A DNA stretch of 64,000 nt, taken from Pseudoscardovia suis (GTDB lineage Bacteria > Actinomycetota > Actinomycetes > Actinomycetales > Bifidobacteriaceae). Where the stretch lies: the NCBI RefSeq assembly GCF_002797875.1, contig NZ_PGFC01000006.1:30373-94372 (forward strand), written 5' to 3'. The position numbers and the translations under genes are program-made. The stretch's first letter is position 1, and each line of letters opens with the position of its first letter. Under the pieces are notes generated by a model. That model saw only the letters and a program-made list of their open reading frames with translations, was not told the DNA's origin and made no database searches. Of the stretch, positions 9,364-17,567 are shown in pieces.

Positions 9364-9784
9364 TCTTGTGTTATAGGCCACAATGTGTGTCCGGTGGTGG
9401 GGCAGTCGGGGGCGCCATGGCATTCGGTTGGGGGTGCAGAGAAGCCCATACACGGGATTCGCCCCTTCGTATCCTGTGTTCCCGGTACTCCCCTGTGCCA
9501 TGCATACGCACGGCATAAGGATCCATGTTCCCGACACAGCTGACTTCCTCCCCATCACGTCATGGAGCGCGCCCGAAACGGCCATGTTCCCGACACCGCC
9601 GACACCCCAACTGCACACGGCGTGTCGCTTGACGGCACAAGGGCTCAGCACCGTATGCCGAGCCATGTTACACAGTGTTACAAACCGGACCTATAACACT
9701 AACGGTATCGTGAGGCGGCAACACCGCCAGCGCGATCAGTTTGGACGATGCACATTGACGACGAGACATGAGAGATGGTTGAAC
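9364..9784. other. Non-coding region upstream of mntH
   Basis: No convincing gene. A 15-bp direct repeat CCATGTTCCCGACAC is at 9522 and 9582. TGTTACA occurs twice with a 10-bp period at 9666 and 9676, followed by TATAAC at about 9692. TTACAC at 9668 and TATAAC are 18 bp apart and could be the mntH promoter. A small GGCGG-CAACA-CCGCC hairpin is at 9714-9728. Confidence 0.4.
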
Positions 9785-9961
9785 ATGAGCGAGTCGGAAT
9801 ATCGGGGAACGAATACGAATGAAACCGTCCACAAGGCGGTGTCGGATTCGCATCAGTCGGCGTACACGCACACGCATGGAGGCGGATCCGAAGCGAATGC
9901 CGGGCGCGCGGCGTCAAATGGAACATCGAGATTGGATAGCGCCGGGGAGACACGCAACTAG
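9785..9961 (+). CDS. Possible 58-residue leader ORF before mntH
   Basis: A hydrophilic ORF beginning MSESEYRGTNTNETVH, with GAGAGATGG just upstream, ends 2 nt before the mntH start. It has a THTHGGG stretch that could bind metal. It could be a small leader peptide, or a former N-terminal extension of the transporter lost by frameshift, since it is in a different frame. It may also be chance; no family is recognised. Confidence 0.3.
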   Translation: MSESEYRGTNTNETVHKAVSDSHQSAYTHTHGGGSEANAGRAASNGTSRLDSAGETRN

Positions 9962-9963
9962 CT

Positions 9964-10013
9964 GTGTCGGATATGTCGGATATGTCAGATATGTCGGATA
10001 TGTCGGATATGTC
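9964..10013 (+). repeat. 9-bp tandem repeat across the mntH start
   Basis: TCGGATATG units repeat about five times with one variant (TCAGATATG). Each unit gives a new in-frame ATG. Slippage would change the N-terminal length by three residues and shift candidate starts relative to the ribosome binding site. Confidence 0.85.
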
Positions 10014-11364
10014 AGGCGGTTCCGTGACTGCCGAACAATCCGCCCGCACACCGAATTCGCCGCAATCTCCAAGCGCTTCGCAGCCCTCGCTCACACGGCA
10101 TCCAGCGCAACCTCATCCAGCTCAATCCACCCAACCCACTCACAGCACCCACCACGGCCATGCACTCGCATCAATCCTCGGTCCCGCTTTCGTCGCGGCG
10201 GTCGCTTACGTCGACCCCGGCAATGTGGCGGCGAACATCACATCGGGCGCCCGATACGGCTATCTGCTGGTGTGGGTGCTGGTGCTGGCGAATCTGATGA
10301 GCGTGCTGATCCAGTATCAAAGCGCAAAACTCGGTATTGTGACAGGCAAATCGTTGCCGCAGATCCTTGGGGAGCGGATGGGCGATGCCGGCAGGTACAT
10401 GTTCTTCATGCAGGCCGAGGTGATTGCAATTGCGACGGATCTTGCCGAGGTCATCGGCGGGGCGATCGCGCTGAGGCTGTTGTTCGGGCTGCCATTGTTC
10501 TGGGGCGGCTGCGTTATCGGCGCGGTGTCAACAGTGCTGTTGTGGTTCCAAGGTGGGCGTACGCATCGCGTGTTTGAGAAAATCGTTATTGCGATGCTGT
10601 TGGTGATTACGTTCGGTTTCATTGCCGGGTTGTTTGTCGATCCACCGAATGGCGGTGATGTGCTTGCCGGTTTGGTTCCGCGGTTCCGTGGCGCGGATTC
10701 TGTGTTGATGGCATCGTCGATTCTAGGCGCGACGGTTATGCCGCACGCGATTTATTTGCATTCCACGCTGGTGAATGACCATTATGCTCCAGGCGAGGAG
10801 AAGCCGGACACCCGGCAGTTGCTGCGTGGATCGAAGATTGATGTGGTGTGGGCGCTCGCATTGGCGGGGACGGTGAATCTTGCGTTGCTTGTGCTGGCTG
10901 CGAATTCGCTGTACGGCATGAATGGAACGGACACCATTGAGGGTGCACAGCATGCGATTGAGATGGTGCTTGGTCCCGCGGTTGGAACGATTTTCTCGAT
11001 TGGCTTGCTTGCTTCGTCATTGTCTTCCACGTCGGTGGGTACGTATGCCGGTTCGGAGATTATGCGCGGCTTATTGCATATTCATGCGCCGATGTGGGCA
11101 TGCCGTGTGGTGACGTTGGTTCCGGCGCTGGTGGTGTTATGGTTTTCTGCGAATCCGACGTACGCGTTGGTGATTGGCCAAGTGGTGCTGTCAATTGGTA
11201 TTCCGTTCGCGATTATCCCGTTGATGCGTTATACGCGTGACCAGGAGTTGATGGGGAAATATCGTGACAGCATGGTCAAGCATGTGGTGTTTTTGCTGGT
11301 TGCCGTGCTGATTATCGCGTTGAATGTAGTGCTGGTTTATCTCACGATGACGGGGCAGAATTGA
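9964..11364 (+). CDS. mntH: Nramp-family divalent metal transporter MntH
   Basis: 466-residue membrane protein, proton-coupled Mn(II)/Fe(II) importer. The metal-site motif DPGNVAANI follows the first helix (AFVAAVAYV), and MPHAIYLHS is the second conserved metal-binding helix. About 11 hydrophobic segments are visible. The N-terminus reads SDM five times, coded by a 9-bp tandem repeat that offers a GTG at 9964 and in-frame ATGs at 9973, 9982, 9991, 10000 and 10009, so the true start is uncertain. GGGGAGA lies 13-14 nt before the GTG. The 11365-11581 stretch after it holds no gene. Confidence 0.92.
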   Translation: MSDMSDMSDMSDMSDMSGGSVTAEQSARTPNSPQSPSASQPSLTRHPAQPHPAQSTQPTHSTHHGHALASILGPAFVAAVAYVDPGNVAANITSGARYGYLLVWVLVLANLMSVLIQYQSAKLGIVTGKSLPQILGERMGDAGRYMFFMQAEVIAIATDLAEVIGGAIALRLLFGLPLFWGGCVIGAVSTVLLWFQGGRTHRVFEKIVIAMLLVITFGFIAGLFVDPPNGGDVLAGLVPRFRGADSVLMASSILGATVMPHAIYLHSTLVNDHYAPGEEKPDTRQLLRGSKIDVVWALALAGTVNLALLVLAANSLYGMNGTDTIEGAQHAIEMVLGPAVGTIFSIGLLASSLSSTSVGTYAGSEIMRGLLHIHAPMWACRVVTLVPALVVLWFSANPTYALVIGQVVLSIGIPFAIIPLMRYTRDQELMGKYRDSMVKHVVFLLVAVLIIALNVVLVYLTMTGQN

Positions 11365-11581
11365 GATAGGCATCCTGCCGCCGAGCCGGTCGCCACAGAG
11401 TTTTCCCCGCAGCCGCTCCGTGCCAGCCGTACAGGGCAGTTGTCGCCCGATTCTGTCCTCATTGCGCCGGCCGCTGCCGTGCCGGCTATCGTTGAGCCAG
11501 CGGCTGCACAGCAGCGTGTGAGTTCCCGCCGGAATGGGACAACCGGGAGATCATGGACGCATTGGTCCAGGCGGTCGGGCG

Positions 11582-11698
11582 ATGCCGAAGGCCATCGAGT
11601 GCGACAGGGCCATTGGCTATAACCATGAGGTCCTCGAGACGCTTGAGCGTGCGCAGAAGAAAGCGCATGACAAGGACGCGCGAGGATCTGCCGAGTAG
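11582..11698 (+). pseudogene. Phage-derived fragment, 38 codons
   Basis: ATG at 11582 gives MPKAIECDRAIGYNHEVLET and then a Lys-rich helix ending GSAE. Just upstream, another frame reads EFPPEWDNREIMDALVQAVG. Together these look like pieces of small phage genes. No function is assigned. The fragment is followed by two terminators and a methylase fragment. Confidence 0.4.
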
Positions 11699-11724
11699 AC
11701 GTTCCAGATTCCGAGCATCAATTC

Positions 11725-11775
11725 AAGCCGCCGCCTCCTGGCGGCTTTTATGTTGCCCGCGATACTGTCGCGGGC
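11725..11775 (+). terminator. Double terminator in phage scar
   Basis: Hairpin one: AAGCCGCC with GGCGGCTT and a TTTTA tail (11725-11749). Hairpin two: GCCCGCGA with TCGCGGGC followed by TTTCG (11755-11775). The paired layout resembles the double terminators of the resident prophage at 43800 and 45908. Confidence 0.8.
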
Positions 11776-11806
11776 TTTCGCATTTGTGTATGTGTAGGGG
11801 GTGTGA

Positions 11807-11908
11807 ATGGTGCAGGGCGAGTCGTACGAGCAGTTCGTGGGCAAGTTCAAGCCAAAGAAAACGACGAACGACTGTTACACGCCGCCGGAGGTGATGGAGG
11901 TCGTGTGA
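11807..11908 (+). pseudogene. N-terminal fragment of a phage DNA methylase-type gene
   Basis: 33 codons reading EQFVGKFKPKKTTNDCYTPP, then EVMEVV and a TGA. The KFKPKKTTxDCYTPP start is typical of phage site-specific DNA methylases or DNA-modification proteins. After the stop another frame continues NDYVVDA, then similarity ends where the convergent gene begins. This is best read as a relic of an older prophage, cut by a frameshift and deletion. Confidence 0.55.
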
Positions 11909-11912
11909 ACGA

Positions 11913-12776
11913 CTATGTCGTGGACGCCTGCCAGCCATCCACGGGAACGTCAGGGCGAGGATCCTCGACGATGAAACCGACACGGGAAGCGATAAGCAGT
12001 GTCACAATGTTCAACGCGTTCATTCCGATGACGAGTCCCAGGATGCGCACGGCCACACCGGACTGCCCTATCACGCCAGCCGCAGGGTGCGAGGGAAAGA
12101 TTCCAAGGTAAAGCCAGACTGCAACAAGGGCGAGGTCCACGACTCCGGCTGCCGCATAGACCGATATCGAAGCCTTTGCTGCTCGGCGTCTGCCTGTTGG
12201 AATCCAAGGATTCGCACTACCAGATGACCATGCGCGATGGCGGATTGCGATTGATGCCAGCGCGCCCGGTCCCTGCCGTGTGGCCGAACCGTCGCCCAAC
12301 AGGTAGAAGCAGGCCGCAATCTCATACAGGAACCATCCGATGACAGGGACAAACGTGTTGTACCGTGCGCCCACATTGCTTCCGGTGTAGGCTTCGAAAC
12401 CCTCACAGTTGTTCTGGAGACAAAGTCCGAGGATTCCGAAGGAAGCCATGACAATGAAGAACCTGACGATGACGATGTAGCGCAGAATCTCGCTGTTTTT
12501 CTTTGACTCGTTCACCCGGCCGCGCTCAATGAGGACATTGTCGTACGCCGGATCATCTTCGGCCGGGGGCATGTCCCACGGGAGGGTTGTCGTCGGCCGC
12601 CTCAAGGCATGCTCTTTCATACAACAGGATGGACACGCCACTTCGCATGCCTGATACCACAGATGACAGTGTGGGCATTCCATATATGCCCCGCAAGTCG
12701 TTTTACCGATGCTCGCAGATATGCGAAGCAAGGCGAGCGCCGCTGCCGCCCACAGGAGGTTCACCAAGACCAGCAT
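11913..12776 (-). CDS. Membrane protein with zinc-ribbon, unknown function
   Basis: 287 residues. A first hydrophobic helix (about 1-20) precedes a zinc-ribbon-like CPHCHLWYQACEVACPSC (about 34-51). Four more hydrophobic segments lie near residues 98-120, 138-160, 205-228 and 245-270. It is probably an integral membrane protein with a cytoplasmic metal-binding knuckle. No family is recognised. Its stop abuts the phage-methylase fragment, so the end may mark an old recombination junction. Confidence 0.7.
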   Translation of the reverse strand: MLVLVNLLWAAAALALLRISASIGKTTCGAYMECPHCHLWYQACEVACPSCCMKEHALRRPTTTLPWDMPPAEDDPAYDNVLIERGRVNESKKNSEILRYIVIVRFFIVMASFGILGLCLQNNCEGFEAYTGSNVGARYNTFVPVIGWFLYEIAACFYLLGDGSATRQGPGALASIAIRHRAWSSGSANPWIPTGRRRAAKASISVYAAAGVVDLALVAVWLYLGIFPSHPAAGVIGQSGVAVRILGLVIGMNALNIVTLLIASRVGFIVEDPRPDVPVDGWQASTT

Positions 12777-12898
12777 GACTGCAACCTCTCCTCCAGGGTG
12801 AAGCCACGGTCAAAATCCAGTTTGATAATGTTGGAAGTACATGCTTCGTATGCCATGAGCAAAGAACATTTCATGCCTTCATCCCCCGTTGACAGGTG

Positions 12899-13018
12899 TT
12901 AATCTTCCCACGCCCGCAAAGCCGTGGATTCTGCTGCATTAGCTGGAAAAACCAGGACACTCACGATGCTAGTGATGATGGATATCGACATGAGACATCT
13001 TATGAGACGCCGTGCCAT
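12899..13018 (-). CDS. Very short putative secreted peptide, perhaps a truncated gene
   Basis: 39 residues: MARRLIRCL, a hydrophobic core SISIITSIVSVLVF, then PANAAES with a plausible signal-peptidase site, and only about nine residues after it. GAGGCGGAG precedes the ATG. It may be a truncated secreted-protein gene or a leader peptide. The rest of 12777-13273 shows nothing else convincing. Confidence 0.3.
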   Translation of the reverse strand: MARRLIRCLMSISIITSIVSVLVFPANAAESTALRAWED

Positions 13019-13273
13019 CGGCGCTCCGCCTCGCATTGATATGCAACTCCCCTTGTTCATGTCTCGGCTCGCTTTCAAAGCATCCATAAACGGCGGCATG
13101 AAAATTCGAAACCGCGACACACCCAGCAGGACAATCCCTGCACCCGATTCCCGGACACACATTCTGGCCAATAATCCGGTTTCTTTATGCCTTGCCCTCG
13201 ACCCACGGTGATGGGGACGGCGGCGCCGGCCACACACGCCGATTGTGACACGCGGCGTACTACTATCGGCACC

Positions 13274-13792
13274 ATGGCCAAGAAGAAAACGAAGAAAGGC
13301 GGCGCTTCCACGCCTGCAACCGTGCAACTCGACGAGGCTGGGGTGCCGTTCACTCTGTATGAATACCATCATTCGGGCGACCACATGGACGAAGGCTATG
13401 GCAAGGAGGCCGCCGAGCAACTGGGCAAGGATGAGCGCCAGGTGTGCAAAACGCTGCTGGTGAGCACTGAGCACGGCCTTGTGACAGGCGTGGTGCCGGT
13501 AAACGGGCACATGAGCATGAAAGGTATCGCCCAAGCCGTGGGCGAAAAGAAAGCGGAGATGGCTGAGCCGAAGGATGCCATGCGCGAGACAGGCTATGTG
13601 GTGGGCGGCATCTCCCCGCTGGGGCAGCGCACCAAGCACCGCACGGTCATTGACGAAAGCGTGATGGCCTTTGACGAAGTGCTCGTGTCCGGTGGCAAAC
13701 GCGGGCTGAGCCTTGGCGTCAACCCCCACGATCTGGTAAAAGTGCTGGACGCCGTGGTCGCACCCATCGCCACCGACAAGAAGTCATACTGA
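13274..13792 (+). CDS. YbaK/EbsC-family Cys-tRNA(Pro)-type deacylase
   Basis: 172-residue protein of the YbaK/aminoacyl-tRNA deacylase fold, which removes Cys or other wrong amino acids from tRNA(Pro). EDERQVCKTLLV-like KDERQVCKTLLVS holds the conserved Lys, with GVVPVNGHMSMKGIA, GYVVGGISPLGQ and LVSGGKRGLSLGVNP following. The ATG at 13274 has no ribosome binding site. TACTAT ends about 8 bases before it, so the mRNA may be leaderless. In-frame Met codons upstream look non-coding. The N-terminal KKKTKKGG tail is an add-on. Confidence 0.88.
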   Translation: MAKKKTKKGGASTPATVQLDEAGVPFTLYEYHHSGDHMDEGYGKEAAEQLGKDERQVCKTLLVSTEHGLVTGVVPVNGHMSMKGIAQAVGEKKAEMAEPKDAMRETGYVVGGISPLGQRTKHRTVIDESVMAFDEVLVSGGKRGLSLGVNPHDLVKVLDAVVAPIATDKKSY

Positions 13793-13914
13793 CCTCAGGT
13801 CCTCCTTGAAGATACTGATTACGCGCTACCTCAAGCAGTGCATTACATAAGGCAATGTGGTAAGGCCATGGCAGCGTGGTAAGGCCGTGGTAAGGCAGCA
13901 TGCGGCACAAACAC

Positions 13915-13972
13915 GGGAGCCCGCTGTGCATCAATCGCCTCATGCGAGGTGGTCGATGCACGGCGGGCTCCC
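13915..13972 (-). terminator. Long terminator hairpin after bL37
   Basis: GGGAGCCCGC pairs perfectly with GCGGGCTCCC, then GTGCATC with GATGCAC, then an imperfect inner stem around an ATGC loop: about 27 pairs in 58 nt. On the minus strand GTGTTTGTG follows. It lies between convergent ybaK-like and bL37 genes and may serve both. Confidence 0.8.
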
Positions 13973-14014
13973 GATAACTAGCCGTATTAGGGCAGCCGTG
14001 ACATCACAGCAATA

Positions 14015-14089
14015 TCAGGCGTTCGGCCTCTTGCCGTGATTGGCAGCCTTCTTACGACGGTCACGACGCATACGTCCGCGCTTTCCCAT
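14015..14089 (-). CDS. Ribosomal protein bL37 (24 residues)
   Basis: MGKRGRMRRDRRKKAANHGK followed by RPNA: a Lys/Arg-rich 24-residue peptide matching the small actinobacterial large-subunit protein bL37 described from mycobacterial ribosomes. AAAGGAG sits 6 nt before the ATG. A minus-strand promoter TTGCGG-N18-GATAAT lies upstream, with a 20-bp palindrome in the 5' UTR. A long terminator follows. Confidence 0.9.
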   Translation of the reverse strand: MGKRGRMRRDRRKKAANHGKRPNA

Positions 14090-14101
14090 GATGACTCCTT
14101 T

Positions 14102-14121
14102 AGGTTTAAACGTTTAAGCCT
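14102..14121. promoter_or_regulatory. Palindrome in the bL37 5' UTR
   Basis: AGGTTTAAACGTTTAAGCCT is palindromic except for one T/G pair; the central 12 bp (14106-14117) are perfect. It lies between the predicted -10 and the ribosome binding site, so it may act as an operator or an RNA structure. Confidence 0.5.
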
Positions 14122-14340
14122 TAGGGATTATCGCACACACCGACGACGAACCGCAACCACCAGACGACACGACCGGCAAGAATGAGCAAACGCCCCCAGA
14201 ACGCCACGGAAACGAGCACCGCCTAGTGTCACCGCATGACCGCGACGTGCGAACCCTCGTCGTCGCACTTCCTCGCCACCGCACCGCCTGTGTCATCGCA
14301 CCGCCTGTGTCATCGCAGCCTCAGCGCGTACCATGGTCAT

Positions 14341-15423
14341 GTGAGCTCTTTCAAGACAACTGCGACACAGCAATCGCCGCAACCGCACCACCTGCCGCAA
14401 TCCCCACGCACCATCGTGCTCGCCAATCCGCGCGGATTCTGCGCTGGCGTGGATCGCGCGATCCTCACGGTGCAGCGTCTTCTCGAACAACAGTCCCGCC
14501 GCCTGCAGACGGACGGGCAAACACCCGATGCTGCGCTTCCTCTCGTCTATGTGCGCCGCCAGATTGTGCACAACACGCATGTGGTCGCCGACCTGGCCGC
14601 ACAAGGCGCGCGTTTCGTGGAGGAGCTTGACGAAATCCCCGACGAGGCAGCGGCAGCGCAGATTCCCGTCGTATTCTCCGCGCACGGCGTGTCGCCGCAG
14701 GTCAAGGAGGAGGCTGACCGACGCGGACTGCGCATCATCGACGCCACATGTCCCCTTGTCGCGAAGGTGCACCGCGAAGTGCAACGCTATGCGAAAAAAA
14801 GGTACGAAATCGTCTACATCGGCCACCGCGGGCATGACGAGGCCGTCGGAGTGGTCGGCGAATGCCCCGAGCATGTGCACCTGATCGAGCATGCCGAAGA
14901 CGTGGAATCCCTTGACCTGCCTGCCGGGAAGCCCATCGCCTACCTGTCGCAAACCACGCTGTCGCTCGACGAGACGGCGGACATCATCGCCGCCCTCAAG
15001 CGCCGCTTCCCCACCATCAGCGAACCGCCCAGCTCCGACATCTGCTATGCGACGCACAACAGGCAGCATGCCGTCAAGCTGGCGGCCGATGAGGCGGATG
15101 CGATGATCATCGTAGGATCGGCGAATTCCTCGAACTCGGTGCGTCTGGTGGAGGTTGCGGCACAGGCGTTGGCCGCGCACGGACGCCCCGCAGGCGCCGC
15201 CCATCGCGTCGATGATGCGGGCCAGCTGGACCCTGCATGGTTCGATGGCGTGGCGACGGTCGGCGTGTCTTCCGGCGCGTCTGTGCCGGAGGCACTGGTG
15301 CAAGGTGTGATCACGGCGCTGCAATCCTATGGATTCGACACATGCCGCACCGTGCAGACGATGGAAGAGAACATGCACTTCGTGCTCCCCGCCGCGCTCG
15401 GCCGCGACCATCAGGACGCATGA
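14341..15423 (+). CDS. ispH: 4-hydroxy-3-methylbut-2-enyl diphosphate reductase IspH
   Basis: Last enzyme of the MEP isoprenoid pathway, making IPP and DMAPP. Three cysteines for the 4Fe-4S cluster are in RGFCAGVDRA, IDATCPLVAKVH and SDICYATHNRQ. FSAHGVS and VGSANSSNS are further family motifs. The GTG start at 14341 is chosen because TACCAT lies 9-10 nt upstream, suggesting a leaderless message; an in-frame ATG at 14236 would add 35 non-conserved residues and run through a 17-bp tandem repeat. A DEDD exonuclease follows closely. Confidence 0.93.
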   Translation: MSSFKTTATQQSPQPHHLPQSPRTIVLANPRGFCAGVDRAILTVQRLLEQQSRRLQTDGQTPDAALPLVYVRRQIVHNTHVVADLAAQGARFVEELDEIPDEAAAAQIPVVFSAHGVSPQVKEEADRRGLRIIDATCPLVAKVHREVQRYAKKRYEIVYIGHRGHDEAVGVVGECPEHVHLIEHAEDVESLDLPAGKPIAYLSQTTLSLDETADIIAALKRRFPTISEPPSSDICYATHNRQHAVKLAADEADAMIIVGSANSSNSVRLVEVAAQALAAHGRPAGAAHRVDDAGQLDPAWFDGVATVGVSSGASVPEALVQGVITALQSYGFDTCRTVQTMEENMHFVLPAALGRDHQDA

Positions 15424-15481
15424 GCGCAGGTCGTCCCGCTCCCCTTGCATCGCGCGCGCATTGTCGTCCAAGCTTCGCACA

Positions 15482-16258
15482 ATGGTGGGCATGACTTCCC
15501 CCATCCTTGATGCGCTGAAGGCGTTGGAACCCCAGGCTCCCGACACACCGCTGCGCGATTCCCTGCTGCTGGGATTCGACACCGAGACCACCGGCCTTGC
15601 AGCGGGTCGAGATGCCATCGTTTCAGCTTCGTTGGTGCTTCGCGATCCATCGGCGGGGATCGACGGCGATGTGCATGACGAATGGCTGATCAACCCGCAC
15701 CGTCCCATCAGCGCGGGCGCGAGCGCCGTCAATGGCTTCACGAATGAATTCGTGGCGGAGCATGGCGCCGAGCCCGCCCCCGCGCTTGACAGCATCGCCG
15801 CGATCATTGCGGCGGCGCAATGCCTGCGCATTCCGCTGGTGGCATACAATGCGCCGTTCGATGTGGATATGCTGGGCGGGGACCTCATCCGGTGGAATCT
15901 CCAGTCCATCGACCAGCGCATAACGGTGGAAGGCGATTCCCCGCAACTGCTGGTCGTCGACCCTTTGGTGATCGACCGCCAGGTATCGCATCGCCCCGGT
16001 CGCAGGACCCTCACCCTCACCAGCGAATATTACGGCGTGTATCCGCATGGGTCGTTCCACGACGCGACGACGGACACCGTTGCCGTCCTTGATCTGATCA
16101 GCCCCATGGCCACGCTGTATCCGCAGGTAGGCGCGCTGACGCTGGACGAACTCATGCCATGGCAGCACAAGGCGTTCGACTCATGGCTGCAGGGCTACAA
16201 TTCCTGGGCGGAGGAACATGGACGCCGTCCGCGCCACGACACATGGTTCGCCGCCTAG
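15482..16258 (+). CDS. DEDDh exonuclease (DNA polymerase III epsilon-like)
   Basis: About 258 residues. ExoI GFDTETTGL, ExoII VAYNAPFDVDML, and ExoIII HDATTDTVAVLDL give the D-E-D-H-D set of 3'-5' exonucleases. Similar stand-alone proteins are common in Actinobacteria and are thought to act in DNA repair or RNA trimming; the substrate is unknown. Met codons at 15482 and 15491 are both possible; no clear ribosome binding site separates them. Confidence 0.88.
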   Translation: MVGMTSPILDALKALEPQAPDTPLRDSLLLGFDTETTGLAAGRDAIVSASLVLRDPSAGIDGDVHDEWLINPHRPISAGASAVNGFTNEFVAEHGAEPAPALDSIAAIIAAAQCLRIPLVAYNAPFDVDMLGGDLIRWNLQSIDQRITVEGDSPQLLVVDPLVIDRQVSHRPGRRTLTLTSEYYGVYPHGSFHDATTDTVAVLDLISPMATLYPQVGALTLDELMPWQHKAFDSWLQGYNSWAEEHGRRPRHDTWFAA

Positions 16259-16353
16259 CGCAACATCCGCACCCGGCTTGCGCATGCCGCGCGGAATGAC
16301 AACACTTTGATTAGAGACATTGGAACCACGACACGATTGATCGGAGTCACAGC

Positions 16354-17550
16354 ATGATCGACATCACGAAAACCTCCTATGCCCAGATGGAGGATGAGGC
16401 GCGCAAGGCCGGCGTCAACCTGCCCATCGAGCAAACGGAAGTGTGGGCGCGCTATCAAGAGACGATCGACGGAAGAATGCCCATCGGCGCATTCATCATC
16501 CGCCGCGATGGCGAACCCATCGCGTTCATTTCGCTCATGGACTTCGCCACGCATGGCTTCCACTTCGCGCGTTCCGCACACGGCCCCGCGTATGTGACGC
16601 CTCCCAGCGAAAGCGAAGAGACGGAGGTCATCGCCGCATTGGCGGATTACGTGCATCACAACTTCCGTGCGGCGAAATTCCTGCGCTGTGCCATCGCCCA
16701 TGAGATCCCCCAGGCGAACGTCGTGCTGTCCACCGTTCCTTATGATTCGACGGTGGTGATTGACATCACTGGCGGCGATGATGCGATCTTGAGCCGCATG
16801 AAGCGCCGCGGCAGGCGCGACGTGCGCAAGTCGCTGCGTGAATGCCCCGCCACGTGCCTGGACGAGACGGAATCCGCCATGAAATCGTTCGCCGAATACT
16901 ACGACGTGATGCGCGAGACCGGGGAACGTGACGGTTTCAATCCTGCGCCGATGAGCGATTACGAAGACATGATTCGCATCCTCGGACCGGAGCATTGCCG
17001 TGTGTTCGCCGCGCGTCTGGGCGAGAAGGTGGAGGCCTGGTCGATCGTGACCGCCAACGGCGACACCTGCGTGCGTTATTACGGTGCCATGCGCAATGGC
17101 GCGATGCGTATGCATGTAACCGACAAACTGCTGTATTCCGAGGCATGTGAGCTGGGCCGCCAAGGATTCGCCAAGTATGACCTGATGGGCATCGGCTCCG
17201 ATTTCGCCCCCAGCCTGCTGGGCTTGAATGAATTCAAGACGAAGTTCACCGAAGAAATCACCCATGTCGCCCCCGAACGCGATGTGCCGCTGCACAAGGG
17301 GTATTACGCGTTACTTCGTCTCGCCAAGAGGATCAAGGGCAGCAAAACCGAGAAGGAAGCCTTGAAGAAGAACGAGGCGAAGGCCGAACGCAACGCCAAG
17401 CCGCAAGACAATGCCAAGACCCAAGACAATGCCAAGACCCAAGACAATGCCAAGCCGCAAGGCAAGGCAACGCAGCAGGCCAACGCAAACGCCAAACCGC
17501 AAGGCACGGCTGATGCCAATACCCACGGCGAGGAATCCCAGACCAAGTAG
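16354..17550 (+). CDS. FemAB/MurM-family peptidoglycan interpeptide-bridge transferase
   Basis: 398-residue aminoacyl-tRNA-dependent transferase expected to add amino acids to the lipid II stem peptide. QTEVWARYQ, FIIRRDGEPIAF, LSRMKRRGRRDVRKS and YDLMGIGSDF-like segments fit the double GNAT fold. The last ~70 residues are a Lys/Asn/Gln tail with 18-bp DNA repeats coding NAKTQD and NAKPQ units. It lies 17 nt before murE, supporting a cell-wall role. Which amino acid is added cannot be read from the sequence. Confidence 0.88.
   Translation: MIDITKTSYAQMEDEARKAGVNLPIEQTEVWARYQETIDGRMPIGAFIIRRDGEPIAFISLMDFATHGFHFARSAHGPAYVTPPSESEETEVIAALADYVHHNFRAAKFLRCAIAHEIPQANVVLSTVPYDSTVVIDITGGDDAILSRMKRRGRRDVRKSLRECPATCLDETESAMKSFAEYYDVMRETGERDGFNPAPMSDYEDMIRILGPEHCRVFAARLGEKVEAWSIVTANGDTCVRYYGAMRNGAMRMHVTDKLLYSEACELGRQGFAKYDLMGIGSDFAPSLLGLNEFKTKFTEEITHVAPERDVPLHKGYYALLRLAKRIKGSKTEKEALKKNEAKAERNAKPQDNAKTQDNAKTQDNAKPQGKATQQANANAKPQGTADANTHGEESQTK
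17395..17467 (+). repeat. 18-bp tandem repeats in the FemAB tail
   Basis: GCCAAGACCCAAGACAAT-type units occur about four times, with GCCAAGCCGCAAGACAAT variants at the ends. They keep the frame and code for NAK(T/P)QD repeats. Confidence 0.8.
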
Positions 17551-17567
17551 CAAGCAAGGAGTCTTTC

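Noticed and set aside
13793..13900. GTGGTAAGGCC repeats as a regulatory array
   Set aside because: Only three imperfect copies between convergent genes, with no promoter to regulate.
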